64,000 bases of DNA from Corallococcus macrosporus DSM 14697 (GTDB taxonomy: Bacteria > Myxococcota > Myxococcia > Myxococcales > Myxococcaceae): NCBI RefSeq assembly GCF_002305895.1, contig NZ_CP022203.1, positions 6,544,001-6,608,000 on the forward strand. Reading direction: 5' to 3'. The notes beneath the pieces were generated by a model. The model ran no database searches. It was given only the letters and a program-made list of their open reading frames with translations, and had not been told where the DNA came from. The position numbers and the translations under genes are program-made. This document shows, in pieces, positions 52,429-60,745 of the stretch; position 1 is the stretch's first letter; every line of letters begins with the position of its first letter.

Positions 52429-53915
52429 CCTTCGGCCTCGATGGCGACCACCGAGTGCCAGTGGCGCTCGGGACCGACGTAAACGTTGTACTGGTCCAGG
52501 CTGTCCACGAAGGAGTTCCCGAACGCCGCGTGCTGTGAGGAGCGCTGAAGGCCGTACAGCAACCGGAGGCTGGGGCGCGCGTAGATGCTGCGGCCCGTGG
52601 GGTTGAGCACCACACCGGCCTTGAACTGCCAGGTGTCCCGCGTGTCGCTGTCACCGAACTCCAGGCCGCGCGCGTCCGCCATGCCGTCGGTGCTGGTGAA
52701 CACCGAGTCCACGTGGTTGCGGTAGAAGTTGCCGTTCAGGCTCTTCTCGCGCGCGATGCTGCTCTCCACCAGGAGGTGGACCCGGTCGGTGAGGAAGTAC
52801 TGGAGCCGGAGCACCGTGGAGGCGATGACGCGGTTGTCCTCGCCGGCCATGATGTCGTTGTCCTTGTTGAACGAGTAGCCGGCCCACACACCCCAGAGCG
52901 CCTCCAGCTTGTCGGGGATGATGCGGATGTAGGCCTCGTTGCCGAGGTTGGCGTCGTAGCGCTCGTCGGTCTGGTCCGTGACGTACACCGTCCAATCACG
53001 GCCCCGGTAGTTCTCCATGTAGAAGGGCGTCGGGTGCCGCTTCTCGAAGGTGAGGTACATGTTGCTCCACACCAGCGGCCCGAGGTTGCCGAAGCCCAGG
53101 TAGCCCATGGCCCGGTACGACAGCGCGCTGCGCGCCTTCAGGTCCGGCACCAGGTCCTCCACGCCCGGGTTGGCCTCGAAGTAGCGCCGCACCACCTCGC
53201 GCCGCGCGAAGTCCTCGTAGTTGGTGTTGGGCGACGCGTAGAGCGCGTTCCTGTTGCCGCGCACCGCGGGCTCGTAGCCCACCTGGGCGCGGATGCCGGC
53301 CTCCAGGTGCCCGGGAATCAGCCGGTAGCGGAACGACGCGGCGCCCGTGAGCACCGTGTTGTAGTTGCGCGGGCGCAGCGTGTAGCCGCTGTCACCCACC
53401 GCCAGGAGCACGTCGTAGCGGTCGCCCTGGTACGTGCCGGACAACCCCACCGTGTCCCAGAGCAGCGTGCCGGGGCGCTGGTCGTAGATGTGCAGGTCGT
53501 TCCAGCGGTCCTCCAGCGTGCCGAGCTGCCACGTCACTCGGTCCAGCAGGATGTTGCCCGCGCGGACGAAGAGGTAGTCGGCGCTGAAGTTCACCAGCGA
53601 GCCGTTGCCGGGGTCCGCGGAGCGGAACGACGTGCCGGAGATACGGGAGTGGACCTCGGCCCAGACCTCCTGGCTCCCCGGCGTGGCCTGCAGCGCGTCC
53701 AGGCGGAGGTTGAGCTCGCCGTAGGGGCTCTCGTTGAGGAGCCGACCGTAGAGCCAGTAGTAGCCCAGCTGACCCGAACCGCCCGAGAAATCCGGGCGGG
53801 TCATGATTCGGAAGTACCCCGCGGCCCCGAAGCGATCTCTTTGAGCATCGGCCAGGGCAACGAGCGGGAGGAGCGTCAACAGAATGGCGCCGAGGCGCAA
53901 TGGCAGGACTCGCAT
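52419..53915 (-). CDS. Maltoporin-like outer-membrane beta-barrel protein
   Basis: A 498-residue exported protein with signal peptide at 1-23 (ending VALADA) and no other hydrophobic helix. The mature part alternates polar and aromatic residues in short strands (GYYWLYGRLLNE, GELNLRLDALQ, ASFRYRLIPGHLEAGIRAQVGYEP) and ends in Phe (IEAEGWF), the C-terminal signal of outer-membrane barrels. Its place between an isoamylase and an alpha-amylase lipoprotein suggests a sugar porin for maltodextrins; sequence identity to LamB is not obvious. ATG 53915 is chosen because the signal peptide starts there; a further ATG lies at 53939. Confidence 0.7.
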   Translation of the reverse strand: MRVLPLRLGAILLTLLPLVALADAQRDRFGAAGYFRIMTRPDFSGGSGQLGYYWLYGRLLNESPYGELNLRLDALQATPGSQEVWAEVHSRISGTSFRSADPGNGSLVNFSADYLFVRAGNILLDRVTWQLGTLEDRWNDLHIYDQRPGTLLWDTVGLSGTYQGDRYDVLLAVGDSGYTLRPRNYNTVLTGAASFRYRLIPGHLEAGIRAQVGYEPAVRGNRNALYASPNTNYEDFARREVVRRYFEANPGVEDLVPDLKARSALSYRAMGYLGFGNLGPLVWSNMYLTFEKRHPTPFYMENYRGRDWTVYVTDQTDERYDANLGNEAYIRIIPDKLEALWGVWAGYSFNKDNDIMAGEDNRVIASTVLRLQYFLTDRVHLLVESSIAREKSLNGNFYRNHVDSVFTSTDGMADARGLEFGDSDTRDTWQFKAGVVLNPTGRSIYARPSLRLLYGLQRSSQHAAFGNSFVDSLDQYNVYVGPERHWHSVVAIEAEGWF

Positions 53916-53953
53916 GAGCGGGCCCTGCTTATAGCGCAACCTGGCTGCCTGCC

Positions 53954-56395
53954 CTACTCCGCACGCAGGACGACGATGGTTCTTTCCGGCATGCCGTACG
54001 TGGGAGTGTTCACGGGTGACGGTGTATCAAGCCACGCGTTGCCCGTGCTCCGGCTGTTCAGGCCCGCCGTCGAGAGATACGCGGGGCTGTCGAAGTACGC
54101 CTGCGTGTCGATGAGCCGCGTCCACTTGCGGCCCTCTGGCAGGGTGAACTCCACCGCGCGCGGCTCCATGTTGATGAGCACCAGCAGCTCCGGCCCGTAC
54201 GACGCGTCGTGGTAGTGGATCATCAACTGCTTGCTGTCCCACGCCGCCTCGGTGTTCTGGGCGCTCTTCCACGCCAGCGGAGCGCCCGCGCCGTAGTCCC
54301 TGGGCGCGAAGGCGTAGGCGTGCTCCTTGCGCAGGCGGATGGCTGCCTTCACGAACTCGAACATGCGGTGACGCTCGTCACGCGCCAGGTACGCGCCCCA
54401 CTGGTACCAGTTGAAGGCGTTGTCGGAGAGCGTGGAGTAGGCGTTGTTGTTGCCAAGCTGCGTGCGCATCCACTCGTCGCCGCCCAGGATCATGGGCGTG
54501 CCGTGGCTGATCATCATCGACATGAAGGCATTGCGCATCATCTGCCGGCGCATGCTCTCCGCGCGCTCGTCGCCAATGGGGCCCCAGTTGCGGGAGCGGT
54601 TGTGCTCCTCGCCGCTGACCTTGTCGCAGAAGGGGCTGTTGGGCGTGTCGCAGCACACCGGGTTCAGCGGACCGCAGCGGTTCTGCTTCTCGTCGTACGC
54701 GAACAGGTCGTACATCGTGAAGCCGTCGTGCACGGTGACGAAGTTCATGGAGTGATACGGGCGGCGGCCGTTGCGCTCGAACCACTCCTGGCTGCCGTAC
54801 ATCAGGAAGCCGCCGTCCACCGTGCCAGGCCGGCCGCACAGCGAGCCCTCGTTGGAGTTGAGCTTCCAGCCGTCCTGGTTCATGAACGCGCGCCACCAGT
54901 CACGGAAGCGGCCGTTCCACTCGTACCAGCCGTTGCCCGGCTGCGTCTTGGAGCTGGGGAACTCGCCCAGCGGCATGCAGTACCAGCCGCCCGCGCTCCA
55001 GGGCTCCGCGATGATGCGGGTGTTGTACTTCTGGAGCACCGGGTCGTCGATGACGTCCTGGAGCACCGTGTTGCGCGGGTCGTCCCAGCGGTTGTAGTCC
55101 CCGTCGCGCTCGCCCAGGATGGGCGCCAGGTCGAAGCGGAAGCCGTCGACGTGGAGCTCCTCCACGTAGAAGCGCAGGCTGTCGATGATGAGCTTGCGCG
55201 TGGGCCGGTGGTTGGGCCGCGTCTGGTTGCCCACGCCCGTGTTGTTCCAGTACGTGCGGCGGTCCGGGTTCAGCGCGTAGTACGCCTGGTTGTCGATGCC
55301 GCGGAACGAATAGAGGCCGGCGGTCTCCGCGGGGTCCAGGGACTCCAGCGGCTCGCCGGGCATGACGTCATCCGTCTCCAGCTTCTCGCGCCACAGGCCG
55401 CCCTCGCCGGTGTGGTTGTAGACGACGTCGACCAGCACCTCGATGCCGTGGTTGTGGAGCTGCTCCACCATCCACTTGAACTCCTTGATGACCTGGTGCG
55501 GCTCCTTGAAGGCCGCGTAGGACACCTCGGGCGCGAAGAAGTTGATGGTCTGGTAGCCCCAGTACCCACCGTCCAGCGGCTTCTCGTGGATGGGCAGCAG
55601 CTCCACCGCGGTGATGCCCAGCTCAGCCAGGTACGCCGCCTTCTCACCGAAGCCGCGGTAGGTGCCCGGGAAGCGCACGCCGCTAGCGGGGTCCGCCGTG
55701 AAGCCCTTGGCGTGGACCTCGTAGACGATCATGTCCTGCCAGCCGTGGCCCTGCCAGTGCTCATCCTGGCGGTTGGCGCGCCACTGCTGCTCGGCCTCGC
55801 CCCACTGATAGTCGCCGTCCTTGACGAGCACGCTCTTGGCGGAGGCCGCGTACGTCACCTCCGTGCGGGCCGGTCCGCTGGCCGTGCTGCCCTTGCTCCA
55901 GTCATGGTCGCGGTGCAGGGCCTTGGAGTACGGATCCGTCAGCAGCTTGTTCGGGTTGAAGCGGTTGCCGTAGACGTCCGCGTCCGCCTTGAAGCCGTGG
56001 ATGGAGCCCGGGAACCAGTTCGGGTCATACTCCCAGTTGGGGCCCCAGGCGCGGAAGCCGTAGTGCTGCCCCACGCCCACGCCCTCCACGTAGACGCTCC
56101 ACACGTCGCCGTAGCGCGTCATCTCGTAGACGCGCGCGGGGCGGTTGCTCTCCGGATCCTCGAAGAGCAGCAGCTCCAGCCGGGTCGCGTTCTCCGAGTA
56201 CAGGGCGAAGTTGACCCCCTTGTCCACGTACGTGGGGCCAATCTGGCGGAGCGATTCGATGTCCTCCACCGAATAGCTCGGGGCCCGCTCCTGGCTGTGG
56301 TACAGCCGGACGTAGTCGCTCTCACTACAGCCAGTGGCGAACAGGGCGGTGGACAGCGCCGCGCCCACGAGGCGGGACATTCTGGGAGTGCGCAT
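53954..56395 (-). CDS. Isoamylase/GlgX-type debranching enzyme lipoprotein (GH13_11)
   Basis: An 813-residue predicted lipoprotein (lipobox FATGC, Cys23). A CBM48 module is followed by a GH13 barrel with isoamylase features: DKGVNFALYSENATRLELLLFE, YGFRAWGPN, VDVVYNHTGEG near 325, GFRFDLAPILGERDG near 423 (nucleophile), IIAEPWSAGGWYC near 463 (acid) and TVHDGFTMYDL near 560. It should hydrolyse alpha-1,6 branches. Cytoplasmic GlgX has no lipid anchor, so this copy works outside the inner membrane. It is first in the minus-strand operon isoamylase-porin-amylase and divergent from the ABC transporter genes. ATG 56395; the ribosome binding site is weak. Confidence 0.9.
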   Translation of the reverse strand: MRTPRMSRLVGAALSTALFATGCSESDYVRLYHSQERAPSYSVEDIESLRQIGPTYVDKGVNFALYSENATRLELLLFEDPESNRPARVYEMTRYGDVWSVYVEGVGVGQHYGFRAWGPNWEYDPNWFPGSIHGFKADADVYGNRFNPNKLLTDPYSKALHRDHDWSKGSTASGPARTEVTYAASAKSVLVKDGDYQWGEAEQQWRANRQDEHWQGHGWQDMIVYEVHAKGFTADPASGVRFPGTYRGFGEKAAYLAELGITAVELLPIHEKPLDGGYWGYQTINFFAPEVSYAAFKEPHQVIKEFKWMVEQLHNHGIEVLVDVVYNHTGEGGLWREKLETDDVMPGEPLESLDPAETAGLYSFRGIDNQAYYALNPDRRTYWNNTGVGNQTRPNHRPTRKLIIDSLRFYVEELHVDGFRFDLAPILGERDGDYNRWDDPRNTVLQDVIDDPVLQKYNTRIIAEPWSAGGWYCMPLGEFPSSKTQPGNGWYEWNGRFRDWWRAFMNQDGWKLNSNEGSLCGRPGTVDGGFLMYGSQEWFERNGRRPYHSMNFVTVHDGFTMYDLFAYDEKQNRCGPLNPVCCDTPNSPFCDKVSGEEHNRSRNWGPIGDERAESMRRQMMRNAFMSMMISHGTPMILGGDEWMRTQLGNNNAYSTLSDNAFNWYQWGAYLARDERHRMFEFVKAAIRLRKEHAYAFAPRDYGAGAPLAWKSAQNTEAAWDSKQLMIHYHDASYGPELLVLINMEPRAVEFTLPEGRKWTRLIDTQAYFDSPAYLSTAGLNSRSTGNAWLDTPSPVNTPTYGMPERTIVVLRAE

Positions 56396-56634
56396 CAGGT
56401 AGGCTGACCTCGAGGTCCGGACATGACTCGGCCCGGCAATAAAACTCCGCTTCCATAACAAGCGCCTTCCGCCCCTGACAAGGCAGGGCCCCGGTTTCGC
56501 CTCGGGGACGGCCCTTCGTCCAGTGGCTCACACCCCCGGATGACGCGGAGCGTGCAACCAAGGAGGTTTGAGGAAACGGCGAGCGTCCGGGTAAGGTGCG
56601 CGACCGTCTCCCCATAAATTTCTCCGAGCACGAC
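56396..56634. other. Divergent control region of the starch/maltodextrin locus
   Basis: The 239 bases between the isoamylase and ATPase genes should hold promoters for both. An AAGGAGG sequence at 56560-56566 lies 30 bases before an in-frame GTG at 56596, an alternative start for the ATPase. No LacI-type palindrome or convincing -10/-35 pair was found. Confidence 0.5.
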
Positions 56635-57723
56635 TTGTCCGAAGTCACCCTGAGTGGGATCAAGAAGTCGTTTGGCCAGAACCTCATCGTGAAGGGCGTG
56701 GACCTTCAGGTGGGCGAAGGTGAATTCCTGGTGATGGTCGGCCCGTCCGGGTGCGGGAAGACGACCTTGCTGCGCCTCATCGCGGGCCTGGAGCAGGTGG
56801 ACGCGGGGGAGCTGCGCATCGGCGGCGCGCGCGTGAATGACGTGCCCCCGCGTGATCGCGACGTGGCGATGGTGTTCCAGTCCTACGCGCTCTACCCGCA
56901 CATGACGGTGCGGGAGAACCTGGCCTTCGGCCTGACGCTCCGGAAGTTCCCCGCCGCGGAGATCGACACCCGGGTGCGGGAGGTGGCCGGGATGCTGGAG
57001 CTGGGCCACCTGCTGGAGCGCAAGCCCAAGGCCCTGTCGGGCGGGCAGCGCCAGCGCGTGGCCATGGGGCGCGCCATCGTCCGCCGGCCCAGGGTCTTCC
57101 TCTTCGACGAGCCCCTCTCCAACCTGGACACCGCGCTGCGGGTCCAGATGCGGGGCGAGCTGGCGCGGCTGCACCGCCGGCTGGGCGCGACGATGATCTA
57201 CGTCACCCACGACCAGGTGGAGGCCATGACGCTGGCCACCCGCGTGGCCGTCTTCAACGGCGGACTGCTCCAGCAGGTGGGTCCGCCGCTGGAGCTCTAC
57301 AACCGCCCCGCCAACCAGTTCGTCGCGGGGTTCCTCGGCTCGCCCGCCATGAACTTCCTGGAGGCGCGGCGCGAGGGTGCGCACTTCGCCGGCAAGGGCT
57401 TCACCCTGCCCTGCCCCGCGGACGTGGACACCCAGGAGGCCACGGTGCTGCTGGGCCTGCGGCCCCAGGACCTGCGCGTGGTTTCCCAGGGGCCGCTCAC
57501 CGGCACCGTGGACGCGGTGGAGCGCCTGGGCTTCGACGGGTACGCCTTCGTCAACACCGAGTCCGGCCCCGTGGCGGCGCGCTTCGACAAGGGCGTGAGC
57601 GTCGCGGTGGGTGACACGGTGCACCTGGCCCCCGTGGCGGACGCGCTGCACGTCTTCACCAAGGACGGCGCGAAGGCGCTGCGCCACCCGGAGCAGCGCG
57701 CCGCGCTGGAGGTGGCGTCGTGA
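56635..57723 (+). CDS. Sugar ABC transporter ATP-binding protein (MalK/MsmK/UgpC type)
   Basis: A 362-residue ATPase. The conserved beginning SEVTLSGIKKSFGQ points to TTG 56635 as the start; GTG 56596 would add 13 residues. Motifs: Walker A GPSGCGKTTLLR, Q-loop MVFQSYALYPHMTV, signature LSGGQRQRVAMGRA, Walker B VFLFDEPLSNLD, switch His in VTHDQVEAMTL. The C-terminal TOBE/regulatory domain (about 235-360) is typical of MalK-like proteins, which energise import of maltose and other oligosaccharides. Its GTGA overlap couples it to the fused binding protein-permease gene. Confidence 0.92.
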   Translation: MSEVTLSGIKKSFGQNLIVKGVDLQVGEGEFLVMVGPSGCGKTTLLRLIAGLEQVDAGELRIGGARVNDVPPRDRDVAMVFQSYALYPHMTVRENLAFGLTLRKFPAAEIDTRVREVAGMLELGHLLERKPKALSGGQRQRVAMGRAIVRRPRVFLFDEPLSNLDTALRVQMRGELARLHRRLGATMIYVTHDQVEAMTLATRVAVFNGGLLQQVGPPLELYNRPANQFVAGFLGSPAMNFLEARREGAHFAGKGFTLPCPADVDTQEATVLLGLRPQDLRVVSQGPLTGTVDAVERLGFDGYAFVNTESGPVAARFDKGVSVAVGDTVHLAPVADALHVFTKDGAKALRHPEQRAALEVAS

Positions 57724-59900
57724 GCCGGTGGCTCGGCCTGGCGCTGCTCGCCACGGCGCTGAGCGCGCACGCGGCCCCAGAGACGACGAAGCCCCTCAAG
57801 ATGTGGCACGCGTACCGCGGCGGCGAGGAGACGGCGCTCATCCAGGCCACCGCGCTGTTCACGGCGAAGACGGGCGTGCAGGTGGAGCTGCTCGCGCTGC
57901 CCTATGACGCCTACGCGGCCAAGCTGACCAACGCCATTCCGCATGGCGTGGGCCCGGACGTCTTCATCTTCAACCACGAGCGGCTGCGCAACTTCCACGC
58001 GCAGCGCCTGGTGGCCCCCGCCAGCGGGCTGGCGCGCGAGGACTACTTCCCCAACGCGGTGGAGGCGCTGGAGGTGGATGGCCAGGTGTACGGCTATCCC
58101 ATGTCGCTCAAGTCGCTGGCGCTCTACGTCAACACCCAGCGCGTGCCCAAGCCGCCGGAGACGACGGACGCGCTGCTGGCGATGCTGCCCGCGCTGTCGG
58201 ACGCGGACGCGGGCCGCTTCGGGCTGGCCTACGAGAGCGGTGACTTCTACTTCCACGCCGGGTTCCTCTTCGGCTTCGGTGGCGAGCTGTTCGACGCGAA
58301 CGGCCGCGCCCGCTTCGACACCGAGGGCATGGCCCGCTCCCTGGCCTTCGTGAAGGACCTGCAGGACCGGCGCCTCATTCCCCAGGAGGCCTCGGGCGCG
58401 CTGGTGAAGAGCCTCTTCAACGACGGCCGCGCCGCCATGGTCATCAGCGGGCCCTGGTTCGCCGGGGAGATTGCGCCGGACGTGGCGTACCGCGTGGTGG
58501 GGCTGCCGGTGGTGAGCGCCACGAACCTCCCCATCCGCCCCTTCCTGGGCGTGGAGACGGCCTACGTGTCGTCGCGCTCCGAACGGGCGGAGCAGGCGCA
58601 GGCGCTGGCGCGCTTCATCTCCCTGGGCGAGGCCTCACGCGTGCGGGCCACGGTGGGCCGGCAGATTCCGGCGGACGTGGCCGCGTACACGCTGAAGGAG
58701 GTGCGGGAGGATACGCTCATCTCCTCCTTCCGCGAGGCGGCCCGCCACGCCACGCCCATGCCCAACACGCTGGAGATGGCGCGCGTCTGGGAGCCCATGA
58801 AGCTGGCGCTGCGCGCGGTGCTCCAGGGTGGCACCGAGCCCCAGGACGCGGGCGCGCTGGCGGACCGGCGCTACCGCGCGCTGCACCGCGAGCGCCCGCC
58901 CGACGCCAGCCCCCTGCCCTGGCTGGGACTGGTGGGCGCCATGGCGCTGGGCGGCTCCGTCTGGGTGCTGCGGCGCCCGGCCGCGGCGCTGCCCTTCAAG
59001 CGCCGCTACCCGGACGTGGCGCAGGCGGCGGCGTACATCGCGCCCGCGGCGACCGGCGTGGCGGTGCTGGTGTTCGTCCCCTTCGCGGTGGGCCTCAGCC
59101 TGTCGCTGTTCCACCACGAGGCGGGGGAATACGCCTTCGTGGGGCTGGCCAACTTCGTGGACATCCTGGCCAGCCGCGGCTACAGCATCACCGAGCCCCT
59201 GTCCTTCTACTTCACGCTGGCCGTGACGCTGCTGTGGGCGCTGGTCAACGTGGTGCTCCACGTGAGCATCGGCCTGTTCCTGGCGCTGCTGCTGAAGGAC
59301 CCGCTGCTGAAGCTGCGGGGGGTCTACCGGGTGCTGCTCATCATCCCCTGGGCCGTGCCCAACTACATCACCGCGCTCATGTGGAAGGGCATGTTCCACC
59401 GCCAGTTCGGCGCCATCAACGGCCTGCTCGTCGCGCTGGACCTGGAGCCGGTGAGCTGGTTCACCCGCTTCTCCACGGCCTTCGCGGCCAACGTGGCCAC
59501 CAACACCTGGCTGGGCTTCCCCTTCATGATGGTGGTGGCGCTGGGCGCGCTCCAGTCCATCCCCCAGGAGCTCTATGAGGCCGCGGAGGTGGACGGCGCG
59601 AGCAAATGGACGCAGTTCCGCCGCATCACCCTGCCGCTGCTGAAGCCCGCCATGCTGCCGGCCGTCATCCTGGGCAGCGTGTGGACCTTCAACATGTTCA
59701 ACATCATCTACCTGGTGTCCGGCGGTGAGCCGGGCGGCGGCACCGACATCCTGGTGTCCGAGGCCTACCGCTGGGCCTTCCAGCGCAACGAGCAGTACGG
59801 CTTCGCGGCGGCGTACTCGGTCCTCATCTTCGTGGTGCTGCTCGGCTGGTCCGCCTTCACCCGGCGCCTGACGCGGTCGTCCTCGGAGGTGATGGGATGA
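57720..59900 (+). CDS. Fused solute-binding protein and MalF-type ABC permease
   Basis: A 726-residue protein. Residues 1-18 are a signal sequence (ending SAHA), 20-390 a family 1 extracellular solute-binding domain (KMWHAYRGGEETALIQATALFTAKTG, GPDVFIFNHERL, GYPMSLKSLALYVN, AAMVISGPWFAGEI), then a membrane segment at about 400-418 and a MalF-like permease with about six more helices. The EAA loop YEAAEVDGASKWTQFRRITLPLLKP lies near 619-643 and contacts the ATPase. In most systems the binding protein is separate; here one chain combines both, tethering the ligand trap to the channel. GTG 57720 overlaps the ATPase stop, and the MalG-type gene overlaps its end (ATGA). Confidence 0.9.
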   Translation: MSRWLGLALLATALSAHAAPETTKPLKMWHAYRGGEETALIQATALFTAKTGVQVELLALPYDAYAAKLTNAIPHGVGPDVFIFNHERLRNFHAQRLVAPASGLAREDYFPNAVEALEVDGQVYGYPMSLKSLALYVNTQRVPKPPETTDALLAMLPALSDADAGRFGLAYESGDFYFHAGFLFGFGGELFDANGRARFDTEGMARSLAFVKDLQDRRLIPQEASGALVKSLFNDGRAAMVISGPWFAGEIAPDVAYRVVGLPVVSATNLPIRPFLGVETAYVSSRSERAEQAQALARFISLGEASRVRATVGRQIPADVAAYTLKEVREDTLISSFREAARHATPMPNTLEMARVWEPMKLALRAVLQGGTEPQDAGALADRRYRALHRERPPDASPLPWLGLVGAMALGGSVWVLRRPAAALPFKRRYPDVAQAAAYIAPAATGVAVLVFVPFAVGLSLSLFHHEAGEYAFVGLANFVDILASRGYSITEPLSFYFTLAVTLLWALVNVVLHVSIGLFLALLLKDPLLKLRGVYRVLLIIPWAVPNYITALMWKGMFHRQFGAINGLLVALDLEPVSWFTRFSTAFAANVATNTWLGFPFMMVVALGALQSIPQELYEAAEVDGASKWTQFRRITLPLLKPAMLPAVILGSVWTFNMFNIIYLVSGGEPGGGTDILVSEAYRWAFQRNEQYGFAAAYSVLIFVVLLGWSAFTRRLTRSSSEVMG

Positions 59901-60745
59901 ACCGCCCCTCTCGCTTGAAGCTGGCCGCCATCCACGCCGGGCTGACGCTCCTGTGCATGGCCACGCTCTACCCGGTGCTCTGGGTGGTGAAGATGGCGCT
60001 GTCCCCCACGGACGGCCTGGCGCTCACCGCCAACCCCTTCCCCGACACCGTCACGCTGGAGCACTTCCGGCAGGTGCTCTCCACCACGGACGCGGCCGGG
60101 CGGTGGGTGTTCGGCCGGCAGCTCCTGGCGAGCATCGTCGTGTCCGGCGCCACCACGCTGGTGGGGCTGACGCTGGCGGTGTCCGCGGCCTACGCGCTGT
60201 CGCGCTTCCGCTTCCCCGGCAAGGAAGGCGGGATGCAGGCGCTGCTGGTGACGCAGATGTTCCCGGCGACGCTGATGATGGTCCCCATCTACAGCATCCT
60301 CCAGAAGCTGCACCTGCTGGACAGCCTCACGGGGCTCGTCCTCGTCTACGCCACCACCGCCCTGCCCTTCTGCATCTGGAACCTCAAGGGCTACTTCGAC
60401 ACGCTGCCGCGCGAGTTGGAGGAGGCGGCGGTGATGGACGGGGCCTCCACCTTCCAGGTGTTCGTACGGGTGGTGCTCCCGCTGGCGCGGCCCGCGCTGG
60501 CGGTGACGGCGCTCTTCTCCTTCATGACGGCGTGGAACGAGTTCATCCTCGCCGCCACGCTGCTCAACGACCCAGCCCGCTTCACCCTGCCCGTCGCGCT
60601 CCAGCGCTTCGTCGGCGAGCACAAGGTGGAGTGGGGCAAGTTCGCCGCGGGGGCGCTCATCGTCTCCGCGCCGGTCATGGCTTTGTTCTTCGCTCTCCAG
60701 AAACACCTCGTCGGCGGGTTGACCGCTGGCGGCGTCAAGGGGTGA
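59897..60745 (+). CDS. MalG-type sugar ABC transporter permease
   Basis: A 282-residue inner-membrane protein with six predicted helices, the partner channel subunit to the fused MalE-MalF protein. The EAA loop is EEAAVMDGASTFQVFVRVVLPLARP at about 175-199, followed by PALAVTALFSFMTAWNEFILA, standard for MalG/UgpE. The N-terminus (LKLAAIHAGLTLLCMATLYPVLWVVKMALSP) is the usual first helix and short periplasmic loop. ATG 59897 overlaps the preceding stop by four bases, and the following lipoprotein start overlaps this stop by one base (TGATG), so four genes form a single coupled operon. Confidence 0.92.
   Translation: MNRPSRLKLAAIHAGLTLLCMATLYPVLWVVKMALSPTDGLALTANPFPDTVTLEHFRQVLSTTDAAGRWVFGRQLLASIVVSGATTLVGLTLAVSAAYALSRFRFPGKEGGMQALLVTQMFPATLMMVPIYSILQKLHLLDSLTGLVLVYATTALPFCIWNLKGYFDTLPRELEEAAVMDGASTFQVFVRVVLPLARPALAVTALFSFMTAWNEFILAATLLNDPARFTLPVALQRFVGEHKVEWGKFAAGALIVSAPVMALFFALQKHLVGGLTAGGVKG

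Noticed and set aside
56560-56600. A short leader peptide following AAGGAGG upstream of the ATPase gene
   Set aside because: The only nearby start, a TTG, lies one or two bases from the AAGGAGG, too close for initiation, and the frame is just eight codons long.
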